From Candidatus Zixiibacteriota bacterium (GTDB taxonomy: Bacteria > Zixibacteria > MSB-5A5 > GN15 > FEB-12): a stretch of DNA of 64,000 nucleotides. Position 1 is the first letter of the stretch, and every line of letters begins with the position of its first letter. Position numbers and translations under genes: made by a program. Where the stretch lies: the NCBI GenBank assembly GCA_040756055.1, contig JBFLZR010000001.1, forward strand, positions 682,958-746,957, read 5' to 3'. Of the stretch, positions 8,737-17,219 are shown one piece after another. The notes below the pieces were generated by a model. It had not been told where the DNA came from, made no database searches, and saw only the letters and a program-made list of their open reading frames with translations.

Positions 8737-8929
8737 AGATGAAATATAGAATGTTAAAATCCGCAAATCAACAGCAGAGAACAGCCGTTTTTGCCGCCCA
8801 TGGCGCAAAAGGGTTTGACATTTTTCACGTCACGATATTTAATTATGTTTAAATACGGCAAGTATCCATCTGTGTCAAGAATCACCACCGGCTTCACGTC
8901 ACTTGCCACAGCAACAGGTGGACCGACTC

Positions 8930-9427
8930 ATGAGCGACAATCAAAATCCCAAAGCGCCCGAAAAGCACAAAATCAATTTCGCTTTTCGCGAAAAGCTCAA
9001 TGCCATTGCTGAAGGTTCCCGTCACAATTATTGCTACCAGTGCGGAGCCTGTGTTGCCGACTGTCCGGCCGGCAACTATTCCGAAACATTTAACCCCCGG
9101 CTTATCATGCTCAAAGCTATCCTCGGTTTCGAAAAAGAACTGATCGGACCCGACTCCGAAATCTGGAACTGCACCAACTGCTACACCTGCTCCGAACGCT
9201 GTCCCCAGGATGTACGACCGGTCGATGTCATCATCGCCCTCAAAAACATGTGCTTCATGGAAGGCAAGGCGCCCGAGCTTATCGGTACCGTATCCGGCTC
9301 GGTCTTCGAGTCCGGCATTACGACCAAGGTCACTTCTCTGGCTGAAAGACGACGTGAAGAACTCGGGCTGGCGGCTATAAAGAAATATCCGGTTGAAGAA
9401 CTCAACAAATTAATGGGGGAGAGGTAG
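8930..9427 (+). CDS. hdrC: Heterodisulfide reductase subunit C-like ferredoxin
   Basis: 165 residues. The ATG at 8930 has AGGTGG 8 bases upstream. Two [4Fe-4S] motifs are present: CYQCGACVADCP and CTNCYTCSERCPQDV. The spacing and length (160-190 aa) match HdrC, which passes electrons from HdrA to the catalytic HdrB. It ends one base before hdrB. A TTGACA at 8815-8820 followed by an AT-rich stretch may be part of its promoter. No hdrA touches this pair; the hdrA genes lie 8 kb away, so this HdrBC module is physically separated from its likely partners. Confidence 0.88.
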   Translation: MSDNQNPKAPEKHKINFAFREKLNAIAEGSRHNYCYQCGACVADCPAGNYSETFNPRLIMLKAILGFEKELIGPDSEIWNCTNCYTCSERCPQDVRPVDVIIALKNMCFMEGKAPELIGTVSGSVFESGITTKVTSLAERRREELGLAAIKKYPVEELNKLMGER

Positions 9428-9428
9428 T

Positions 9429-10301
9429 ATGAAATACATCCCGTTTTTCGGATGCATGATGACCATCAAGTACCCCTGGTTTGAGGCCGCCGTCCGCCGC
9501 ACCCTCACCAAAGTGGGCCTTGATATGGTAGATGCTGAAGGGTTTACCTGTTGTCCCGACCCGATCTATTTTCAGGCCCGGGACAAAATGGAATGGTACA
9601 CAGTTGCGGCCCGTAATCTGTGTCTCGCCGAAGACCTGAACCACGACATTATAACTACCTGCTCCGGTTGCACCGCAACGCTCTCCGAGGTCAACCTGGC
9701 TCTCAAAGAAGACGAAGAACTCAAAGCCGCCGTAAACAAGCGCCTGAAAAATATCGGCCGACAGTTTAAAGGCACTATTAATGTGCGCCATGCCGTGACT
9801 GTCCTCCGCGATGATTTCGGTCTCAGCAAAGTGGCCGACACCGTGAAAAGGCCGCTGGATGGTATGCGCGTAGCCGTCCACTACGGTTGCCATCTGCTCA
9901 AACCGTCGAGAATAATGCGCGTCGACGACCCCGATCGCCCGACCATACTGGCCGATCTGCTCAAAGCCATCGGCGCCGATCCCGTCCATCACGAAAAAAC
10001 TCTCCTGTGCTGCGGGCGAGCGTGCATGACCGATTCCATTCCGAATCGGATGGTGGCCGATATCCTCGATGCCATCTCCGCGCAAAAGGCCGACTGCATG
10101 GGACTGATCTGCCCGAGTTGCTTTGATGAATTCGACCTCGGACAAATCGTTCTCGGCAGAAAGCTTGGTAGAAAGTTCGATGTTCCGATTGTTTACTATT
10201 TCCAGCTTTTAGGAATCGCTCAGGGATTGACGCAGGAAGAAGTCGGTCTCAACCTGCACAAGGTCAAAGTTGACAAGATATTCGAGTCGGTCCCGGCCTG
10301 A
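9429..10301 (+). CDS. hdrB: Heterodisulfide reductase subunit B-like (two CCG domains)
   Basis: 290 residues with two CCG domains. The first has PFFGCM, FTCCPDP and TTCSGCTATL. The second has VHYGCHLLKPS, LLCCGRAC and CPSCFDEFDL. In methanogen HdrB these cysteines bind two non-cubane [4Fe-4S] clusters that cleave disulfides. All cysteines of both motifs are present, so the protein could be an active thiol-disulfide reductase. The true substrate in a bacterium is unknown. The GGGGAGAGG ribosome site sits in the end of hdrC. It converges with the nucleotidyltransferase gene 19 bases downstream. Confidence 0.88.
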   Translation: MKYIPFFGCMMTIKYPWFEAAVRRTLTKVGLDMVDAEGFTCCPDPIYFQARDKMEWYTVAARNLCLAEDLNHDIITTCSGCTATLSEVNLALKEDEELKAAVNKRLKNIGRQFKGTINVRHAVTVLRDDFGLSKVADTVKRPLDGMRVAVHYGCHLLKPSRIMRVDDPDRPTILADLLKAIGADPVHHEKTLLCCGRACMTDSIPNRMVADILDAISAQKADCMGLICPSCFDEFDLGQIVLGRKLGRKFDVPIVYYFQLLGIAQGLTQEEVGLNLHKVKVDKIFESVPA

Positions 10302-10320
10302 TTAGGTCGGCCATATTGGA

Positions 10321-13269
10321 TTACTTCACTCTACCGGCAAGCTTATCCACCACTTTGGCGGCTATCTCCGTACGCTTGAGAAAATCATCGTACAGCAATC
10401 TGCTGCCTTTGGCCGTCTCCTCGTAACCCATACTAACCGTGACCGGGATCAGATACTCGGGCGCAATAACATTGTGCGCCGCGACTTTGAGGCGGTAAAC
10501 ATCACGAAGGTTCTTGATGAACGTCAGATGGTCATCGAGAAACATGAAATCATCAGCCAGTTCGGGCTCCATCTCCGAAAGACGGCGCAAAAATCGGCGC
10601 GAAAGGCATTCACGAATCCGATGTTTTGTGGCATACATCAAAAGAAGCATCTCCATGTCGCGCAACCCTCCGTGACACTCCTTGATGTTGCTGCGCTGCT
10701 CGTCGTCCTCACGCGAGTGCCGGCAGTCCATCTCTCCCTTCATCGCCTCGATGTATTTCGACGACCGCTCGAATATGAACGGTGTAATAATGTTTTCAAG
10801 AAATTTCTGCTCCAGCTTGGTCGTGCCGACCAGCATTCGCGAACAAAGCGCCTGAGACTGATCGACAAAAGTATCTTCGCTGTCGGCACTGAGAAGCTCT
10901 TCGATCTGAGGAAGACTTATACAGTAGGTTCCGAAATGATCGGCAAACCGGTGATGCGGCAAAACGCCACGCTTCAAAACCTGCATGTTCATCTTGCCGA
11001 CAATCTTGTTGCAGAATTCAATTTCATCGGGATCACTCGAATCCAGAATGACAATCATGTCGTAATCGTCGTCGAATCCCTGCTCCCGCGCATGTCCGCC
11101 GGCAGCATAGAAAGCAAAACGGTCATGGGTGTGCATTGAGTATCCAAGACTCAAGTGTACATCCTGCTGGCACAATTCGTGAAGCAACTGCGTGTAGTTG
11201 TCGCAAAATTCCACGAACTCCGCATCGGTTTGCTCACTGCCCACGCCCGACATCGCCAGAAGGCTCACCCGCACGAACTCGAGATCATAATAGTCACCCA
11301 GCTGCTCGATCCGCTCTTCGAGAAATGCCAGTGACGAGATATCACTGTAGGTACCATCGGTGATCTCTTTCAGCTTCTCGTTGTTGTACAAATGCTTGAT
11401 GAAGACCGGGTACTTGTTGAGAATCTTATGGAAGTGCTGCTTAAAGAAATGGCTGCTTTCCAGATGAATATCCGCCAGCGCCTGAAGCTGTCTCTGGATC
11501 GGGAGATACTCCGGCAATGCCGGTCGACGATGAGCCATTTCCGCAAACCGGGTGAGTGAATCCCAGTCTATCAGCGCCAGAAAACTATTCAGCAGGTCCG
11601 GGCAATTCAAAAGCATGTGAGCCATGGCCGCCGTGTTATTGGGAAGCCTCTCCAGCTCTTCGATAAACAAATGTCCTATCATCTCGAATACCTGCTTGGC
11701 CCTCTCGTCGCGGGCGTTTCTGCCAAGGATTATCATGAAACGAAGCACCGATGACGGATCATACTGCATCCCCGCCAGGTAACCGAGGGCGACTTTCCTG
11801 CGAACCCTGCCGCGCAAATGGCTGAAACTGTCGATAAACTCGTTGTAGAAAGGACCATTCTCGTCACTCAATTCCTGCTGGAAGTCATCCCAGTACGTGA
11901 CTCCTTTCACAAAATTCGACGCCCGGATGAAATCCATCGCCAGATTGCCCCGGTACCCCGGTCGGGTGTGAATCTCTCCGGAGAAAATCGGACCGAATAT
12001 CGTCACTTCGCGAAGGTGCCGGCGCAAATCTTCAGTGAGAATTTCTACCGCCTCCATACTTTTGTCCAGGTAATCGTAATAGTTGACAAGCATGAAATCC
12101 TTGGCGCTCACGACTCCCTTCTTCTCAAATCCGATTATTTTGGCGATCCCCGCCACCATATCGCCGATACCCGGCTCATTGAGATTTATATCCTCGTCCT
12201 GAGCGACAGTCATCTGATAAAGATGCCTGAACAACTCAAAGAAACTGAGCGTTTCCTCGAGATCATCGTACTGCTCGCGCCTTTTCGCATCTTTAATGCG
12301 AAGCTCATCGACAATCGCCCAGGCGTTGGTTTTCTCGACCCCGTGCACCAGCTTGAGCGCGGAAAGTAGACTCTTTATCGGTCTCAAACCGTCATCTTTC
12401 GGATTGATACTCTCTGACGGTTTGGGACGGGTGGCCAGCGATCTTATCTCCCCCAGTATCCCCCGCAGATAACCCTCATGAAACCGATTCTGCCTGTTGC
12501 CGGAATCATAATAAAACCGCCTGGTCACTCGCTCTCTGAATTGCTCGAACAGAGTGTTGTCCCCCAGGATCGTGGCGGCTCCAAGCATCTCCGTGACGAT
12601 AACGAAATCGTAAAGCCCGCGATCAAGTATATCTTCATATTCCTCTATGGTGGCGGTAAGGCTGTTTTCGCCGACGTGTTCCGAAAGATGAAAATGCAGC
12701 CGCGTCGATTTCTTGAACATCTCCGTCGACAGCCGGCTGATGGCCCGGTTGAGGACGCCGGCGTCCGCAGGCCCCCGATGAATTATACCCAGATCGATAT
12801 CATCCTGGTCAGCCCTTGTCCCGACCCCCAGTATCACATAGGGCGGATAGCTTTGATCCTTGAGGAAAATATTCAGCAGACGCTCCATGTATGACTTGGT
12901 CAGGTAACGGAACATTCGACCCGCCTCCAGCATCAGACGCCGGGCAGTCTGCCAACCGTGCGGGTGAGTCGCCAATTCAAGCTTTATAATGTCCACCATG
13001 CGAAGGTTCATGTGGAGGAATTGAAGACCAAAGTAGCAGCCAAGGAAATCGAGTTGCTCCTTTTCATCCGCCGCCACCTGCAACACCGTGTCCATCTCGC
13101 CGGGAACTTCCAGCGAATACGACCACAGGTGAACGCTGTCGCGAAGTCCCTTCTGTTCAAGGGCCGACGTAAGACTATCTATATTTGAGGAAATTACGTG
13201 GAGATACTTGCGGTGATAATTACCCAGCGCGGCAGTCTTTTCCGTTAATCGAACCAGCGGATCCTTCAT
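10321..13269 (-). CDS. Large GlnE/GlnD-like protein with two nucleotidyltransferase domains
   Basis: 982 residues. A first nucleotidyltransferase-like active site lies near residues 145-163 (ILGVGTRADQDDIDLGII) and a second at 719-742 (GGHAREQGFDDDYDMIVI). The second is followed at 867-874 by a GGLRDMEM stretch, the motif that follows the catalytic domain in GlnD and GlnE. A PKDDGLRP stretch follows the first. Two such domains separated by a helical linker is the layout of the glutamine synthetase adenylyltransferase/removase GlnE, but divergence is large and no glnA is nearby. It may modify another protein, possibly one of the surrounding redox enzymes. Start ATG has AGGGAAAG upstream. Confidence 0.6.
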   Translation of the reverse strand: MKDPLVRLTEKTAALGNYHRKYLHVISSNIDSLTSALEQKGLRDSVHLWSYSLEVPGEMDTVLQVAADEKEQLDFLGCYFGLQFLHMNLRMVDIIKLELATHPHGWQTARRLMLEAGRMFRYLTKSYMERLLNIFLKDQSYPPYVILGVGTRADQDDIDLGIIHRGPADAGVLNRAISRLSTEMFKKSTRLHFHLSEHVGENSLTATIEEYEDILDRGLYDFVIVTEMLGAATILGDNTLFEQFRERVTRRFYYDSGNRQNRFHEGYLRGILGEIRSLATRPKPSESINPKDDGLRPIKSLLSALKLVHGVEKTNAWAIVDELRIKDAKRREQYDDLEETLSFFELFRHLYQMTVAQDEDINLNEPGIGDMVAGIAKIIGFEKKGVVSAKDFMLVNYYDYLDKSMEAVEILTEDLRRHLREVTIFGPIFSGEIHTRPGYRGNLAMDFIRASNFVKGVTYWDDFQQELSDENGPFYNEFIDSFSHLRGRVRRKVALGYLAGMQYDPSSVLRFMIILGRNARDERAKQVFEMIGHLFIEELERLPNNTAAMAHMLLNCPDLLNSFLALIDWDSLTRFAEMAHRRPALPEYLPIQRQLQALADIHLESSHFFKQHFHKILNKYPVFIKHLYNNEKLKEITDGTYSDISSLAFLEERIEQLGDYYDLEFVRVSLLAMSGVGSEQTDAEFVEFCDNYTQLLHELCQQDVHLSLGYSMHTHDRFAFYAAGGHAREQGFDDDYDMIVILDSSDPDEIEFCNKIVGKMNMQVLKRGVLPHHRFADHFGTYCISLPQIEELLSADSEDTFVDQSQALCSRMLVGTTKLEQKFLENIITPFIFERSSKYIEAMKGEMDCRHSREDDEQRSNIKECHGGLRDMEMLLLMYATKHRIRECLSRRFLRRLSEMEPELADDFMFLDDHLTFIKNLRDVYRLKVAAHNVIAPEYLIPVTVSMGYEETAKGSRLLYDDFLKRTEIAAKVVDKLAGRVK

Positions 13270-13324
13270 ATTCTGCTTTCCCTGTCAAATCGAGCGTGCT
13301 GTAGGTATGCGGGCATGAGCGGCT

Positions 13325-13876
13325 CTAATTCTTCGCCTCCGGTTTGGCAGCCGTCAACCCGGCCTCATACGCGCAGATATACTCTTTCTCGGACATCTTG
13401 GGAACACGTGCTAAGATGGCCTGGCGGATGGACTTCCGCTCTATCACCCCGTTGACGGCTGCGAAAAAGCCAAGCGCGACAATATTGACCATGTTTGGTT
13501 TGCCACACTCCTTTTCGGCAATCTCCACAAACGGTACCGAAAAAACCTTCCGTTTGCCAATCTCACCACCGATCTTGACCTGGCGATCGGCGATTACAAC
13601 CCCCCGGGGGCCCAGTTCACCAATGCTCTTCTGGTAAGCTTCCTGCGTCAAGACCATCAAAAGGTCAATCGATTCGATTTTCGGGTAATCTATCGCTTCG
13701 TCGGAAATGATAATCTCCGCCCGGCTGGCATTGCCGCGCGCCTCCGGACCGTAAGAACAACTCTCGGCGGCATTCTTGTTGTCATATATGGCCGCCGCCT
13801 CCGCGATAATCCGCGCTGCCTGAAGTAAACCCGTGCCTCCCGCCCCGCTGAATCTTATGTTATACCTGAAAGCCAT
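13325..13876 (-). CDS. 2-oxoacid:acceptor oxidoreductase gamma subunit (orphan copy)
   Basis: 183 residues. The chain shows the gamma-subunit pattern: RFSGAGGTGLLQAARIIAEA, SYGPEARGNASRAEIIIS, then NIVALGFFAAV. The same landmarks occur in the korC at 16611 (ITGFGGQGVILCG, SFGPEARGSACSAQVVVS, NIVMLGFFAAV). It is alone on the minus strand, transcribed away from korDABC across a 430-base spacer. It may be an alternative gamma subunit that changes substrate or acceptor, or part of a separate regulatory unit with the nucleotidyltransferase gene downstream, which starts 55 bases later in the same direction. Confidence 0.85.
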   Translation of the reverse strand: MAFRYNIRFSGAGGTGLLQAARIIAEAAAIYDNKNAAESCSYGPEARGNASRAEIIISDEAIDYPKIESIDLLMVLTQEAYQKSIGELGPRGVVIADRQVKIGGEIGKRKVFSVPFVEIAEKECGKPNMVNIVALGFFAAVNGVIERKSIRQAILARVPKMSEKEYICAYEAGLTAAKPEAKN

Positions 13877-14209
13877 ATACTTTGCCCGTTGTGAAAGACC
13901 TGCCGGAAATCGGCCTGGTCGCCTGACTTTTTAATATATAAGCCCGCCGGGTGATCGGCAATAAGTAATCTCGGATACCTTAAAAGACGCAGATGCCGAA
14001 TATTTTTCGATTTTCAGTTGCGCAACGCCGCCCCATTATATTACATTTCGACATAGCGAAATACCATCTGGTTATTCAACCGAACGTTTATCAACGGCGA
14101 CTTTGCCTCTACGCAGCTGAGACTGAGACGGCCATGACCGTATAAAACTAATGCCGCCGCAACACGCGCAGGCATCTCTCAAGGCTGGCATTTATATCGT
14201 AGAAAAGAC

Positions 14210-14228
14210 TCTCTCAATGTTTGAGAGA
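14210..14228. promoter_or_regulatory. Inverted repeat in the divergent kor control region
   Basis: TCTCTCAA-TGT-TTGAGAGA forms a perfect 8-bp dyad about 80 bases upstream of korD. A partial copy, ATCTCTCAAGG, lies at 14174-14184. It sits in the 430-base region between the divergent gamma-subunit gene and korD, which otherwise holds AT-rich DNA and no gene that I can support. It is a candidate operator; the regulator is unknown. Confidence 0.4.
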
Positions 14229-14307
14229 CATATAAAGACATATCTCATAACCGTATGATAAGGCCGCAAAAGAGCATTTTCAGATGTGGCCAACGCGGAG
14301 GCCTTAT

Positions 14308-14589
14308 ATGAAGTTCTGGAGAACCCCCTTAGATATTGACAAATTGCAAATTCCACACGGCGAACTCCACATTATAAAAGAACGCTGCAAAGGCTGCGGC
14401 TTCTGTGTCGAATACTGCCCCAAAGGCGTGCTGGAACTTTCCGATGAGTTCAATTCCAAGGGCTACCACCCTCCCGTCGCTGTCAAGCCCCAGGAGTGTG
14501 TCAATTGTGATCTCTGCGAAATGCTGTGCCCCGATTTCGCTATCTATTGCGTCCGGGTAGATACCGGGGAGAAGGAGGTGCTTAATTGA
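14308..14589 (+). CDS. korD: 2-oxoglutarate:ferredoxin oxidoreductase delta subunit (ferredoxin)
   Basis: 93 residues. The ATG at 14308 is chosen because GCGGAGG lies 6 bases upstream; an ATG at 14284 has no such site. Two [4Fe-4S] motifs occur: CKGCGFCVEYCPKGVLEL and CVNCDLCEMLCPDFAIYC. This is the electron-carrying delta subunit of the KorDABC type. Its stop overlaps the TTG start of korA by 3 bases, so translation is coupled. First gene of the kor-hdr operon. Confidence 0.92.
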   Translation: MKFWRTPLDIDKLQIPHGELHIIKERCKGCGFCVEYCPKGVLELSDEFNSKGYHPPVAVKPQECVNCDLCEMLCPDFAIYCVRVDTGEKEVLN

Positions 14590-15743
14590 AAGCTGACCCC
14601 AAAAACGTTCTTACAGGCTCGCATTATCTCGATGGTAACCACGCCTGTGCCGAAGGGGCTATCGCTGCCGGCTGCAAATTCTTCGGCGGCTACCCAATCA
14701 CGCCATCCACCGAAATCGCTGAGAGAGTTTCACGGCGATTCCCGCTTGTCGGCGGTGTCTTCATACAGATGGAAGATGAACTGGCCAGCATGAACGCCAT
14801 CCTCGGCGCTTCGTGGGGAGGCGCTAAATCAATGACATGCACTTCCGGACCCGGATTCTCGCTCATGATGGAAAATTTCGGTCTCGGACTTATGCTGGAA
14901 ACACCGTGCGTGCTTGTCGATGTCCAGCGCGGAGGGCCATCGACCGGACTGCCCACCCTTCCGGGTCAAGCCGACATGATGCAGGCCAAATGGGGCTCCC
15001 ACGGCGACTACGAAGTCATCGCCCTGGCGCCGGACTCGCCACAAGAATCTTTCGAACTGGCCATCCACGCCTTTAATCTGTCGGAAACCTACCGTATGCC
15101 GGTGCTCATTATGACCGACGAATGTGTCGGACACATGACCGAGAAAGTGGTTATTCCAAGAGCCGAACAAATCGAACTGGTCGAACGCAAATACACCACC
15201 AAGCCACCCGGCGAAGCATGGCCGTTCGAGCAAACCGAAGATCTCGTTTCACCCATGCTCCCGGTGGGAAAAGGATACAAGTTCCATGTCACCGGCCTGA
15301 CCCACGACGAACGCGGCTATCCCGTTATCAACGCCGAGGCGCAGCAGAAAAACGTACGACGCCTCATCGATAAAGTTAAACAGCATGTCGACGACATCAT
15401 CTGGCTCGAGGAAAAAGATGTCGATGGCGCCGATGTCGTCGTCATGTCCTACGGCATCTCCTCGCGCGTGGTTCAGCCGGCTATCATGAAAGCCCGTAAA
15501 CAGGGTATGAAAGTCGGCGAGATCAAAATGGTAACCGTGTGGCCGTTCCCGGAAAAAAGGGTCAGAGAGCTCGCCACCAAAGTCAAATCGCTGATCATGG
15601 TGGAAATGAACTACGGCCAGGTGTTTCTGGAAATGGACCGCTGCGCTGCCGGCAAATGCCAGACTTATCTCGTCGGTCACGCCGGCGGTACCGTACACAA
15701 CCCCGAAGATATTTATGCAACTATAAAGGAAGCCGCTAAATGA
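14586..15743 (+). CDS. korA: 2-oxoglutarate:ferredoxin oxidoreductase alpha subunit
   Basis: 385 residues. KorA landmarks: FFGGYPITPSTEIAE, a pyrimidine-binding region MEDELASMNAILGASWGGAK, TCTSGPGFSLMMEN and QRGGPSTGLPT. With KorB it makes the thiamine-diphosphate core that decarboxylates 2-oxoglutarate to succinyl-CoA and reduces ferredoxin (EC 1.2.7.3). Related enzymes use pyruvate or branched-chain 2-oxoacids, so the exact substrate is inferred. The start is a TTG (14586) with AAGGAGGTG upstream; no ATG gives the full N-terminus. Its stop overlaps korB by ATGA. Confidence 0.92.
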   Translation: MKADPKNVLTGSHYLDGNHACAEGAIAAGCKFFGGYPITPSTEIAERVSRRFPLVGGVFIQMEDELASMNAILGASWGGAKSMTCTSGPGFSLMMENFGLGLMLETPCVLVDVQRGGPSTGLPTLPGQADMMQAKWGSHGDYEVIALAPDSPQESFELAIHAFNLSETYRMPVLIMTDECVGHMTEKVVIPRAEQIELVERKYTTKPPGEAWPFEQTEDLVSPMLPVGKGYKFHVTGLTHDERGYPVINAEAQQKNVRRLIDKVKQHVDDIIWLEEKDVDGADVVVMSYGISSRVVQPAIMKARKQGMKVGEIKMVTVWPFPEKRVRELATKVKSLIMVEMNYGQVFLEMDRCAAGKCQTYLVGHAGGTVHNPEDIYATIKEAAK

Positions 15744-16624
15744 ATGCGAAAGTAGAGGAATTAGTCAAAGAAGAACATCCGATGGAGAAACTCCTGAGGA
15801 TGGACCGCATTCCGCACATCTGGTGCCCCACATGCGGTTTGGGCACGACCGTCACCGCGCTGTCGGCCGCCCTCCAGCAACTCAAGCTGGACCTTAATAA
15901 TGTCGCGGTGGTCTCCGGAATCGGATGTACCGGACGCGTAGCCGGCTACATGAAGCTCGATTCCTTCCACACCACCCACGGACGGGCCATTCCGTTCGCC
16001 GTCGGACTGCACATCGCCCGGCCGGATATGAAAGTCATCGTTTTCTCCGGCGATGGCGACTTGATTTCGATCGGCGGCAATCACTTCATTCACACCGCCC
16101 GACGAAACGTCGACATAACCGTCATTTGCGTCAATAACTTCATCTACGCTATGACAGGCGGACAGGTCGCACCGACCACACCCATAACGGCCAAAGCAGC
16201 CACCTCCCCTTATGGAAACTGCGAACACCCCTTCAGTCTTCCCCTGCTGGCAGCATCATCAGGAGCCGTGTACGTGGCCCGGTGGACAGCTCTCCACATT
16301 CGACGGCTCACAACTGCAATCGCCGAGGCTATCAGCAAACCGGGGTTCTCGTTTGTCGAGGTCATCGCACCCTGTTCAACCCTGTACGCCAGGATCAACA
16401 AACTGGGTACTGGCCTCGATCTGATGAAATTTTATCACGACAACAGTGTTATCAGACACGGGGCCGACCTCAAAGAACTCGACATTGACTTCCAGTCGAA
16501 AATAACCGTTGGCAAATTCGTCGATATAGAAAAACCAACCTATCTCGAGTGCCTCAACGCAGGCAACAAGAAGACTTTTGGCGACAAATACACACCGTAC
16601 GGAGGCGTCCATGGCAACAACTGA
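15740..16624 (+). CDS. korB: 2-oxoglutarate:ferredoxin oxidoreductase beta subunit
   Basis: 294 residues. It contains the thiamine-diphosphate binding signature (FSGDGDLISIGGNH then NNFIYAMTGGQ) and the cluster-ligand cysteines of the family (WCPTCGLG, GIGCTGR, then a later Cys). HTTHGRAIPFAVGL is typical of KorB. Partner of KorA in 2-oxoacid oxidation. The start ATG overlaps the korA stop (ATGA), and the end overlaps korC by 14 bases, so the three subunits are coupled. Confidence 0.93.
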   Translation: MNAKVEELVKEEHPMEKLLRMDRIPHIWCPTCGLGTTVTALSAALQQLKLDLNNVAVVSGIGCTGRVAGYMKLDSFHTTHGRAIPFAVGLHIARPDMKVIVFSGDGDLISIGGNHFIHTARRNVDITVICVNNFIYAMTGGQVAPTTPITAKAATSPYGNCEHPFSLPLLAASSGAVYVARWTALHIRRLTTAIAEAISKPGFSFVEVIAPCSTLYARINKLGTGLDLMKFYHDNSVIRHGADLKELDIDFQSKITVGKFVDIEKPTYLECLNAGNKKTFGDKYTPYGGVHGNN

Positions 16625-17174
16625 TATCAGAATCACCGGCTTCGGCGGCCAGGGCGTAATTCTGTGCGGTTACATCATAGGAAAGGCCGCGTCCATCTAC
16701 AACGGCCAGCACGCCACGCTCACCCAGAGTTTCGGCCCGGAGGCCAGAGGTTCAGCATGCTCCGCGCAGGTCGTCGTGTCCGACAGCCGCGTGCTCTATC
16801 CCTATGTGACAGCACCTAAGATTCTCCTGGCTATGTCGCACGACGGGTACATGACCCACAAAGACAAGGTAGCGGAGGATTGCATTTACCTTTACGAAAA
16901 GGACCTGGTCAAACTGCAAAAACACGGACCGAAAACCACAGAATTCGGCATTCCGGCCACGCGCATCGCCGAGGACCTCGGCCGCAAAATCGTCCTCAAC
17001 ATCGTCATGTTGGGATTCTTCGCGGCTGTAACCGACGTTGTTCCTCACGAGGCGGTGCGCAAAGCCGTGGAAACATCCGTGCCGTCGGGCACCGAAGAAC
17101 TCAATCTCAAAGCCTTTGACAGCGGCTATGAGTACGGCATGAAGCTTATTGGCAAAGCCGAAATGAAAGTATAA
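16611..17174 (+). CDS. korC: 2-oxoglutarate:ferredoxin oxidoreductase gamma subunit
   Basis: 187 residues from the ATG at 16611, preferred because CGGAGG lies 6 bases upstream; an upstream ATG inside korB lacks a ribosome site. Landmarks are ITGFGGQGVILCGYI and SFGPEARGSACSAQVV. It is the paralog of the orphan gamma subunit at 13325-13876. It completes the KorDABC complex. The gene ends 45 bases before the first hdrA, which has its own strong ribosome site, and lies in the same transcript. Confidence 0.92.
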   Translation: MATTDIRITGFGGQGVILCGYIIGKAASIYNGQHATLTQSFGPEARGSACSAQVVVSDSRVLYPYVTAPKILLAMSHDGYMTHKDKVAEDCIYLYEKDLVKLQKHGPKTTEFGIPATRIAEDLGRKIVLNIVMLGFFAAVTDVVPHEAVRKAVETSVPSGTEELNLKAFDSGYEYGMKLIGKAEMKV

Positions 17175-17219
17175 CAAAACGGTTCGTTTCAAAGCGGTCG
17201 CATCTGGAGGAAGACACAA

